DNA from: Diabrotica undecimpunctata
Lineage: Eukaryota > Arthropoda > Insecta > Coleoptera > Chrysomelidae
NCBI RefSeq assembly: GCF_040954645.1
Contig: NC_092813.1
Location: 17,987,235 to 18,051,234, forward strand
Direction of reading: 5' to 3'
DNA length: 64,000 nt
Shown: positions 56,358 to 64,000 of the stretch, piece by piece
Position numbering within the stretch: the stretch's first letter is position 1
How the letters are laid out: each line of letters starts with the position of its first letter
Notes under the pieces: model-generated
The model's input: only the letters and a program-made list of their open reading frames with translations
Databases searched by the model: none
Told to the model about the DNA's origin: nothing
Translations under genes and position numbers: made by a program

Positions 56358-57578
56358 ATGTCATATAGAGAGCCTAATTTAACACTAGATACTGATTATT
56401 CAGAGAGTAGTAACTCAGATACAGATTCTGACTCAATTTTAACTAATTTACATTTTAATAGTAATAATAAAATAATTTCAGAAAAATTAAAATTAAATAA
56501 TAAATTTAAAATGGCAGTTCCACAATTAAAGAAAGAATACTTAGATATGATTCCAGATTTTGATGGAAATCATACATTACTTCCTAGATTTTTAGAAATT
56601 TGCGAAAAACTTGTAAATAAATTTTATAATGCTGCGGATGTAAATGATTTTCAAAATGAATATTTGATGTCAAGTATAATAGCAAAAATAAAAGGCGAAG
56701 CCGCAATTAATATTTCTTCTTGTATTCTTAGAACTTGGCAGGATTTAAAAGATGCTTTGATAAATTCGTATTCAGATAAAAGAGATATTTATACTTTAAG
56801 CATAGAAATTTCAGATTTAAAACAAGGCAATGAATCCCCATTCGATTTTTATAACCGAATTCAACACCTATTAAATCATCAAATATCTGTTTTGTCTACA
56901 AAAACTGAACATATGGTTGAGATTAATATTCTCGGTAGCTTTTTCCGAAATTTAGCATTAAGAGTACTGTTACGTGGGTTAAAAGAACCTCTTGGAACCC
57001 TAATGCGTACAAAGAATCCTCCAGATTTAAATTCTGCATTAGGCATTCTGACAAACGATTTTCAAATATATCTCGAACAAAATAATTCTTCTCACAGTAA
57101 AAATCCCAAACCTTATCAAAATAATAATTATTCATCCAGGCCAAAATCCAATTTCCGACAAAACCAACAAATTATACATCAACCCCAAATTCAATACACA
57201 CAAAGGAATCAATTTTCAACACAGAAAAACCCTATACATCCTCCGAATTCTCAATATATGAGACAATCTTCTTTCCAAAATAATCCTAGTACAAGCAAAA
57301 ACTCAAATTTTAATGGAAACAATGATGCTTTCAAGCCAAATCCGAATAGAAAATTCCCAAACCCTACTCCAATGAGTACAACAACTAATAATACGTACAG
57401 ACCAACTCAAAACTTCCAAAATAGGACTCATTTCCGTAACCCCAATAATTTTGCAAGCCAAAATAAAAATATTATCGCGGAAGAACTTTATAATATAGAT
57501 AATATAGATTGTCCTGAAAGTTCATCCCAAGACCATTTTTTAGAGGAGCTAGCCTCGGAAGAAAACCACAGCATATAG
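56358..57578 (+). CDS. gag: Errantivirus Gag
   Basis: A 406-residue frame with an ATG at 56358. It has an acidic Ser/Asp-rich start, a helical capsid-like middle (~50-240) and an Asn/Gln/Pro-rich basic tail. There is no CCHC knuckle, as is usual for errantivirus Gag, and the basic tail is the likely RNA-binding part. Pol overlaps the end in the -1 frame. A U UUU UUA heptamer at 57536-57542, read as TTT TTA in the Gag frame, is a canonical slip site about 12 codons before the Gag stop. Confidence 0.9.
   Translation: MSYREPNLTLDTDYSESSNSDTDSDSILTNLHFNSNNKIISEKLKLNNKFKMAVPQLKKEYLDMIPDFDGNHTLLPRFLEICEKLVNKFYNAADVNDFQNEYLMSSIIAKIKGEAAINISSCILRTWQDLKDALINSYSDKRDIYTLSIEISDLKQGNESPFDFYNRIQHLLNHQISVLSTKTEHMVEINILGSFFRNLALRVLLRGLKEPLGTLMRTKNPPDLNSALGILTNDFQIYLEQNNSSHSKNPKPYQNNNYSSRPKSNFRQNQQIIHQPQIQYTQRNQFSTQKNPIHPPNSQYMRQSSFQNNPSTSKNSNFNGNNDAFKPNPNRKFPNPTPMSTTTNNTYRPTQNFQNRTHFRNPNNFASQNKNIIAEELYNIDNIDCPESSSQDHFLEELASEENHSI
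57536..57556 (+). promoter_or_regulatory. Programmed -1 frameshift site between gag and pol
   Basis: TTTTTTA at 57536-57542 lies in the correct phase (T TTT TTA) and the pol frame is open through it. A short GAGG-AGCTAG-CCTC hairpin follows at once (57543-57556). The stem is weak, so the heptamer is the stronger evidence. Confidence 0.7.
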
Positions 57579-57610
57579 AATTATTAAACCTAACTAACAA
57601 AGAATGCGAA

Positions 57611-60600
57611 TTGCCGTACATAATTTTCCCTGAACATAATTTAAAAGTTTTAATAGATACCGGGAGCACTAAATCTTTTATTACACCAAAAATAGGTGAC
57701 AAATATTTTAAAAATTCAATATACAAAAAACCATTTCAAATTTCTACTGCTCTTGGAACAACCAAGGAAAATTTCTGTACCGTAATTCCTTCTTCGTCTA
57801 TATTTAGGCATAAAAAGCCGCTAAAATTAAATTATCATATATTTAAGTTTCACGATTATTTCGATTGCTTATTAGGATTAGATAATTTAAAATTATTACA
57901 AGCAAATATTGATTTAGTAAATAATTTACTAAAAACACCTACTTGCTCAATTAAAATTTTCTATTATAGACCGGTCGCTGGCAGCACGAATTGTATAGTA
58001 GTGTCTCCACGTTCCGAACAAGTAATTAGGTTAAACATAAAAAATATAGAAAATGGTGACGTAATTGTACCTTATACAAAATTAGGAAAATTAGAAATTC
58101 CCCAATGTATTACAAGAGTTGTTAATAATGAAGCCCTATGCACTATTACGAACTCATCAGAGTCCCATTTTAAAGTTGATTTAAGTTCACCAATAGAAGT
58201 TGAAAAGTTCGATGAATACGAACAAATAAATCATCCCAATCTTAATTCTATATATACCGAAAAATTTAAATTTGATATTTCGAAAATCCGTACCGAACAT
58301 ATGAATACCGAAGAGCGGAATTCCATTTTAAAACTAATAAGAGAATATTCGGACATTTTTCATATTGAGGGCAACCAATTGTCTTTCACTAATAAAATAA
58401 AACATAATATAAAAACTTCTAACGAGATTCCAATATATTCTAAATCATACAGATATCCGGAAATATATCGTAAAGAAGTCCAAAATCAAATTCAATGCAT
58501 GTTAAACCAAAATATCATCAGACCGTGTAGTTCTCCATGGTCCTCACCGATTTGGGTGGTTCCTAAAAAACTCGATGCCTCCAACAAACCTAAATTTCGC
58601 GTTGTAGTTGACTACCGACGTTTAAATGCTATCACCTTAGGAGATAGATATCCACTTCCAAATATTACTGATCTCTTGGACAAATTAGGGCGTTGTCAGT
58701 ACTTTACCACGCTAGACTTAGCATCTGGGTTTCACCAGATAGAAATGGCAGAAGAAGACATCCCAAAGACCGCTTTCAACACCGAAAACGGGCATTATGA
58801 ATTTTTAAGGATGCCATTTGGCCTTAGAAATGCCCCAGCTACATTCCAGAGGGTAATGGATAACATATTGAGAGGCATACAAAACGAAAAATGCCTTGTC
58901 TACCTAGATGATATTATAATATTCAGCACTAGCCTCCAAGAACATCTCATAAATTTAAGAGAAGTATTTCAGAGACTACGTGAATCCAACTTTAAGATAC
59001 AGTTGGACAAATCTGAATTTTTAAAAAAAGAAGTGGCCTACTTAGGTCATATTGTCACTCCAGACGGAGTAAAGCCAAACCCAGAAAAAATAAAGGCTAT
59101 AAAACACTTCCCAATACCTGCTACCACGAAACAATTAAAAGGATTCCTAGGACTATTGGGATATTATCGGAAATTTATTAAAGATTTTTCAAAAATTACA
59201 AAACCCTTAACAATGCGACTGAAGAAGAATAACGAAATAAATATTAAAGACGCAGATTATGTTGAATGCTTTAATATTTGTAAAGATCTTCTTACAAATG
59301 AACCTATTTTACAGTATCCTGACTTTACGAAACCATTTAATCTGACAACAGATGCGAGTAACTTTGCAATAGGTGCAGTTTTAAGTCAAGGAAAAATAGG
59401 TTCTGATCTACCAATTGCTTATGCGAGTAGAACATTGAATGATTCAGAAATAAACTACTCTACGATCGAAAAGGAACTCCTCGCTATAGTTTGGGCTGTT
59501 AAATATTTCCGCCCATACATTTTTGGTCGTCGTGTGACTCTCGTAACAGATCACAAACCTCTTCAATGGCTATTTTCGTTAAAAGATCCTAGCTCAAAAT
59601 TAGTTCGCTGGAGACTAAAACTCGAAGAGTATGATTATGAGATTGTTTATAAAAAAGGTGCTCTAAACACAAATAGTGATTGTCTATCAAGAATACGATT
59701 AAATGCAAATGAAACTCAAGACATAGAACCCGAAACACCTCCAAATTTCTTCGACTATATAGAAAATTTTGATGAAACATTATTAGGAACCCCAAATAAT
59801 GTAGATTCAGAGTCTTTGATTGTTGAACCCGATGAAATAATAAATGATCAAGATGCCAATGATGAAGATTCCCATGATAGCGGCGGTGTTACAATCCATA
59901 CAAACAAAGAAAATCCGATTACAGGTATACCCATATCAGAAAGCTCGGTAAACACTGGAATGAATCAAATTATCATTTCTCAAGTTAATTACGAACCAGC
60001 AGCACCATCTATTATAAAACTTTATGATAAAAAACAAATAATTCTTGTACAATTTTCAAAAAATGACACTGAACGCGACATAGTTAAATTTGTAAAAGAA
60101 TATATAGCACCTAAAGTTAAATATCATTTGTACTTCGAAGATCCTATATATGAAATATTTAGTAACGTCATACAAAAATATTTCAAATCTTCGCAATTAT
60201 CTCTTATTAAATGCACCAAGAAGCTAATTGATATTCCACCAAATGAAATTGAGGAAATAATAAAAAATTATCACGAAGGAAAACAAAACCACAGAGGATT
60301 AGATGAAACAGAAAGTAGAATAAAGGCCTTATATTATTGGCCGAATCAAAGAGCATCTATCCAAACCTTCATAAACGATTGTGAAATTTGCCAATTAACA
60401 AAGTACGACAGGAAACCTGTCAAACCCATGTTCAATATAACACCTACTGCAACTAAACCCTTCCAAATTGTACACCTAGATTCGATTACGTTGGAAAATA
60501 CAAAATTTTTAACTATAATAGATTCTTTTTCTAAATATGGTCAACTATACAAAATAAATTCAGCTCAAAGCATTGAAGTAGCGAATGCATTAATCCGATA

Positions 60601-61315
60601 TTTTACTCATCACTGCATACCAGAACAAATAATATCTGATAATGGAACCGAATTAAAAAATTCAGTTGTCAAAGAACTGTTAGAGTTACACAAGGTAAAA
60701 GTACATTTTATAAGCTCTCAACATCCAGAGTCTAATGGAATTGCCGAGAGATTTCATTCTACGATCATTGAACACGTTAGACTACTAAATAATCAAAAAG
60801 AATATAAAAATGACCATATTGAACATAAAATAAATTATGCCTTACTAGCCTATAATAATAGCATCCATTCAGTAACAAAAATGAAACCATACGAGCTGAT
60901 TACGGGACATATAGATAATAATTCTCCTTTTGATATCAATATCGATCAACAAGTTTTAAATAATTATATTTCAAACCATAAAGAAAAGATGAAAATACTG
61001 TATTCTAATATCAATAAATCTTTACAAAACGTAAAAGAAAAAGTAATCTCAAAAGCTAACGAAAAACGAGAAGAATTGCCTGAAATAATCCCCACTAAAA
61101 TATTTGTGCGTAACAGACAATTCCAAGGTAAAACAAAAAATAAATACAATGCTGAAGAAATAAGCAAAATTAATAAAAAAAGGAAAACCGCGAAAATAGT
61201 TACTCGACATAAAAATACTGCCGAAAATATCCACTTTTCTAACGTCAAACGACCTAAAAGAAAACCTTACAAATTTTCAGGTTCCTCGCAATCGGATGCG
61301 CAGCAATCCAAATAA
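57611..61315 (+). CDS. pol: Errantivirus Pol: protease, RT, RNase H, integrase
   Basis: Residues are counted from a TTG at 57611; the frame is open upstream into gag and is entered by -1 shift. Protease has LIDTGSTKSFI at 14-24. RT has LDLASGFH at ~368 and the YLDD active site at 431-434. RNase H starts with LTTDASN at ~578. Integrase follows after an acidic linker, with an HHCC module (H-x-H ... CEICQ) and three catalytic acidic residues in HLDSIT, ISDNGTE and PESNGIAERF contexts. All catalytic residues are present and no stop is seen. The pol stop (61313-61315) lies 33 bases after the predicted env splice acceptor. Confidence 0.93.
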   Translation: MPYIIFPEHNLKVLIDTGSTKSFITPKIGDKYFKNSIYKKPFQISTALGTTKENFCTVIPSSSIFRHKKPLKLNYHIFKFHDYFDCLLGLDNLKLLQANIDLVNNLLKTPTCSIKIFYYRPVAGSTNCIVVSPRSEQVIRLNIKNIENGDVIVPYTKLGKLEIPQCITRVVNNEALCTITNSSESHFKVDLSSPIEVEKFDEYEQINHPNLNSIYTEKFKFDISKIRTEHMNTEERNSILKLIREYSDIFHIEGNQLSFTNKIKHNIKTSNEIPIYSKSYRYPEIYRKEVQNQIQCMLNQNIIRPCSSPWSSPIWVVPKKLDASNKPKFRVVVDYRRLNAITLGDRYPLPNITDLLDKLGRCQYFTTLDLASGFHQIEMAEEDIPKTAFNTENGHYEFLRMPFGLRNAPATFQRVMDNILRGIQNEKCLVYLDDIIIFSTSLQEHLINLREVFQRLRESNFKIQLDKSEFLKKEVAYLGHIVTPDGVKPNPEKIKAIKHFPIPATTKQLKGFLGLLGYYRKFIKDFSKITKPLTMRLKKNNEINIKDADYVECFNICKDLLTNEPILQYPDFTKPFNLTTDASNFAIGAVLSQGKIGSDLPIAYASRTLNDSEINYSTIEKELLAIVWAVKYFRPYIFGRRVTLVTDHKPLQWLFSLKDPSSKLVRWRLKLEEYDYEIVYKKGALNTNSDCLSRIRLNANETQDIEPETPPNFFDYIENFDETLLGTPNNVDSESLIVEPDEIINDQDANDEDSHDSGGVTIHTNKENPITGIPISESSVNTGMNQIIISQVNYEPAAPSIIKLYDKKQIILVQFSKNDTERDIVKFVKEYIAPKVKYHLYFEDPIYEIFSNVIQKYFKSSQLSLIKCTKKLIDIPPNEIEEIIKNYHEGKQNHRGLDETESRIKALYYWPNQRASIQTFINDCEICQLTKYDRKPVKPMFNITPTATKPFQIVHLDSITLENTKFLTIIDSFSKYGQLYKINSAQSIEVANALIRYFTHHCIPEQIISDNGTELKNSVVKELLELHKVKVHFISSQHPESNGIAERFHSTIIEHVRLLNNQKEYKNDHIEHKINYALLAYNNSIHSVTKMKPYELITGHIDNNSPFDINIDQQVLNNYISNHKEKMKILYSNINKSLQNVKEKVISKANEKREELPEIIPTKIFVRNRQFQGKTKNKYNAEEISKINKKRKTAKIVTRHKNTAENIHFSNVKRPKRKPYKFSGSSQSDAQQSK

Positions 61316-62913
61316 AAGATGTTACCCATAATCTAGGCATACTACCAATCAAATTGGGACCTGCAAAACTTCAAAAATCTAGCCACACATTTGTCCATTA
61401 TTACAATTTAAATCCGCTTTTAGAAGAATATGATAGCTTAAATATACAATATGATCACTTGAAAAATAATCTTTCTAATTGTAAATTTTTTAATAACGAA
61501 ACAAAAAATTATGTTAATCTAGCACAGTACGTCAAAAATAACATTGAGGAACAATTTGAAAATCTAAACATACATACAAAATTGCAAAGAAATAAAAGAG
61601 GTGTAATCAATGGATTCGGTTCAATTATTAAAGCTGTAACAGGAAATTTAGATGCCGAAGATGGCGAAAAAATTAACTCAATACTAGAACACTTAAAGAC
61701 GAATGAAGCAAACTTGCAAAGCCAAATCAATAACCAGTATTCGCTAAGTCACGAAATTATCAATAATTTTAATGAAACAATTCAAAACATACAAGAAAAT
61801 GAAATTAATTTAAAATCAAAAATTTTGGCAATAAAAAATATAGTAGACTTCCAAACAAATCTTGAAAACGTCAACTATTTAAAAGACATGTTTAACGAAA
61901 TTATAATAACATACAACCTAATACTCAATACAATGGAAAATGTCCAAAATTCTATTACATTTTGTAAACTAAAAACATTACATCCTAGCATTATTAAGTC
62001 CAGTGAATTATATAATGAACTCCAAAAAATTTCATCACATTATAAAACACAACTACCCTTTGAAGTAAAATATGAAAACATTTTAGATTTCGAAGCTATT
62101 TTACAAATAACATGTAAAATAGAAAAGAACCAAATACAATATTTTCTTTCAATTCCTATTAATTATGAATCTAATTTCGACCTTTATAAATTATTACCAA
62201 TCCCAACTAAAAGTAAGTCAGAATTTGTTATCATGTTACCAAACTCAAGATATTTATTAAAAAACGAAAAAATAACAATTCCTCTAAATGACATTTGTAC
62301 TTATGGTAAGATCTTTCATTGTCCTGGTTATCTCCAAATCAACCACGAGCACTCATGTGAAGATGAAATTCTATTTCATGGCATCTCCACACACTGCCAA
62401 TACTTAAAAGCGAAAATCCCATTAAACCATATCGAAATTATCCCAGAAATTAACCAATATTTAGCTGTCTTTCCTAAAGAAGAAAAAATACTCATTAAAT
62501 GTGCAGAAGAGACTCAAATAAAAATCCTAAACGGAATTTATCTCATAGAAAACACACCATGTAAAATTATATTCCAGAATAAAGAGTTAACCTTTCAAGA
62601 TGTCACATTAGGACAACCAATGATGATAAACGTACCACAATTAAATCTCGACATTCTTAAAATAGCACCAATGGAAATAACGCTAAATTCATTAAAACTT
62701 AAAGATATTCCAAATCATGAATTAAGACCCATATTACAAACTACGCCTGTGTACCACATTCCCAGTATTTGGACAACTCTATTGTACATTGGAATAATTA
62801 TAACAATTATTGTTCTATTTAAAAAGAAAATAGCGAAAACAAAGAAAAACAATTCTACAAAGAAGGAAGAAGAAGGGCCAACAATCGAACTTCCACAACA
62901 GGCTTCGTTCTAG
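61282..62913 (+). CDS. env: Errantivirus Env (insect F-like fusion protein), spliced
   Basis: Env is the membrane fusion protein that distinguishes errantiviruses. The frame is open from 61282 to the stop at 62911-62913. The first in-frame start-like codon is only a TTG (61354), so an unspliced start is unlikely. An AG acceptor at 61279-61280 follows a pyrimidine-rich stretch, and a leader exon supplies a start codon (see the splice donor entry). A furin-type RNKR site lies at 61588-61599 with a fusion-peptide-like Gly-rich segment after it, then a coiled-coil region. A membrane segment is encoded at about 62765-62825, followed by a basic tail. No lesion is seen. Confidence 0.85.
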   Translation, partial: FLAIGCAAIQIKDVTHNLGILPIKLGPAKLQKSSHTFVHYYNLNPLLEEYDSLNIQYDHLKNNLSNCKFFNNETKNYVNLAQYVKNNIEEQFENLNIHTKLQRNKRGVINGFGSIIKAVTGNLDAEDGEKINSILEHLKTNEANLQSQINNQYSLSHEIINNFNETIQNIQENEINLKSKILAIKNIVDFQTNLENVNYLKDMFNEIIITYNLILNTMENVQNSITFCKLKTLHPSIIKSSELYNELQKISSHYKTQLPFEVKYENILDFEAILQITCKIEKNQIQYFLSIPINYESNFDLYKLLPIPTKSKSEFVIMLPNSRYLLKNEKITIPLNDICTYGKIFHCPGYLQINHEHSCEDEILFHGISTHCQYLKAKIPLNHIEIIPEINQYLAVFPKEEKILIKCAEETQIKILNGIYLIENTPCKIIFQNKELTFQDVTLGQPMMINVPQLNLDILKIAPMEITLNSLKLKDIPNHELRPILQTTPVYHIPSIWTTLLYIGIIITIIVLFKKKIAKTKKNNSTKKEEEGPTIELPQQASF

Positions 62914-62922
62914 GAGAGGAGG
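62911..62922 (+). promoter_or_regulatory. Errantivirus polypurine tract
   Basis: The run AGGAGAGGAGG abuts the 3' LTR, just after the env stop at 62911-62913. Confidence 0.8.
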
Positions 62923-63165
62923 AGTTATCGACCCATAAATTACAAACTAAGCTTTAATGAGGTAATGACCCAAGTCCAGTGAACTGAAGAACGCTGATTA
63001 AGACAACATATGTTCCGAATGTTATACTTTTAATATTATATTTCTTTTCTGTATAAAAATCATATTGTAGTTAGTCTAGATTCTGCTTTTATCGTAGTAA
63101 AACCTATTGTTAGTATTTTGTGTTAAATAAATATTTTTTAAAAATATAGTTTTGGAAAACTCAAA

Positions 63166-63171
<6 letters not shown>
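62923..63171 (+). repeat. Errantivirus 3' LTR
   Basis: A 249-bp copy of 55860-56108, preceded by a polypurine tract and followed by a TA array. The exact end is uncertain by one or two T residues. Confidence 0.9.

Positions 63172-63240
<69 letters not shown>
63172..63240. repeat. (TA)n tract right of the errantivirus
   Basis: About 68 bp of TA. It is probably the right half of the array that begins at 55709, split by the element. Confidence 0.95.
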
Positions 63241-63242
<2 letters not shown>

Positions 63243-64000
63243 GACAATTAGGGTTTATAGAAAATAATTTATAAGTTATATACTACATAATATTAGATAT
63301 AAAAAAGTATTTGATTATTTTAAGAAGTTAAATACTAGAGAATTTAATAAAAATATATTTATGTGAGGGCAATTTTTAATAAATTAGCATATAATAAGTG
63401 TAAAAAGTTGTATTTTAATGTTGTAAATATATTTAAGTGAGCCATGTGCATAGGCAACCAACTATACAGTAAATTGACAGATAAAAATTAATCATAATAC
63501 GAATATAAGTGGGGTTATAATAATAATGTTAGTTTAAAATGTTTAATTTATATATATTTAATGATTTAAATGTTTATTCTGATCTGAAAAGCCTAAATGT
63601 CAACAAAATTATTAATAGAAAAAATGGAATTCTCTGGATCACCGGAGATGGCCATGTTTGCGAAATGGTTTGTTCCAGAAAATTCAGACATGTATTTAAT
63701 AGAACAAATTGGAACATGATCTCTTACCAGATGGTTCTAGAATATCCAAAAAGATATAAATACCCGTGATTTGGATTCAAGATGGAGTTTTTAGTCAGAA
63801 GTCAGGCCAGTTTATTATGAAAGTTAGTAGACACATTTAGTGAAGTAAATTGTTCAGAATTTTCAAGAAGTCAGTCAGAAAAGTTTAGTAAGAAATATGA
63901 AAGACTAGTTGGAGTCAGTGAATCAGTTACAAATAGTCAAATTGTTTAATATAGTGAGTTAAATGAAGATTAAAAATTATGCATATATTTAATGCACATT
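63240..64000 (+). other. AT-rich end of window, possible LTR fragment
   Basis: Directly after the TA tract a TGTGACAATTAGGG start resembles an LTR end. At about 63750 a GATATAAATAC TATA-like element is followed by a promoter-like stretch with repeated AGTCAG blocks. No matching second LTR lies in the window. The short frame at 63539-63769 is not convincing as a gene. Confidence 0.3.

Overview
The window looks like repeat-rich nuclear DNA of an arthropod, most likely an insect. The base composition is strongly AT-rich, there are long (TA)n tracts, and the element mix is insect-like: an env-bearing errantivirus-type Gypsy element, a second Gypsy element, two BEL/Pao elements, I-type and RTE-like LINEs, Penelope-related pieces and a TIR element. 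I found no convincing single-copy host gene, tRNA, rRNA or CRISPR. I cannot name the species. Family assignments rest on reading the translated frames, not on a database search.

Layout. 1-1049: ~330-bp inverted arms around a Penelope-type endonuclease fragment. 1156-5339: AT-rich DNA, two (TA)n tracts and a GC-rich tandem repeat. 5340-11669: a complete, very young Gypsy element (here Gypsy-1, minus strand) with identical 406-bp LTRs, an ATAT target duplication and gag, protease and pol in three frames. Its pol ends in a macro-type (TARG1/OARD1-like) domain and a CCCH zinc finger, the most unusual feature of the window. 11670-15720: decayed LINE scraps, a 243-bp tandem family and a dispersed repeat (repeat X) carrying a conserved small ORF. 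15843-19212: a broken RTE-like LINE. 19213-22410: duplicated relics of an env-bearing Gypsy. 22529-25433: a TIR element with a dead gene. 25980-30860: a dead I-type LINE (LINE-A, minus).

31890-44383: a second dead I-type LINE (LINE-B, plus) split by a BEL element (BEL-1, 36199-44307, 5-bp TSD ATAAT). One BEL-1 LTR is itself split by a 317-bp foldback insertion (8-bp TSD). 44440-55705: an inverted copy of repeat X split by a second BEL element (BEL-2, 45492-55474, TSD GAGAC). BEL-2 is in turn split by a nearly full-length I-type LINE (LINE-C, 45758-51478, 12-bp TSD). 55860-63171: an apparently intact errantivirus-type element inserted in a (TA)n tract, with gag, pol and env all open, a U UUU UUA slippery site, a tRNA-Ser-type primer site and a splice arrangement that would supply the env start codon from the leader. 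63240-64000: a possible LTR fragment running off the window.

Relative ages follow from the nesting and LTR divergence: Gypsy-1 (no LTR difference seen) is youngest, then the errantivirus (2 differences in 249 bp), then BEL-1 (about a dozen in 863 bp). BEL-2 and the I-type and RTE-like LINEs are older and broken.
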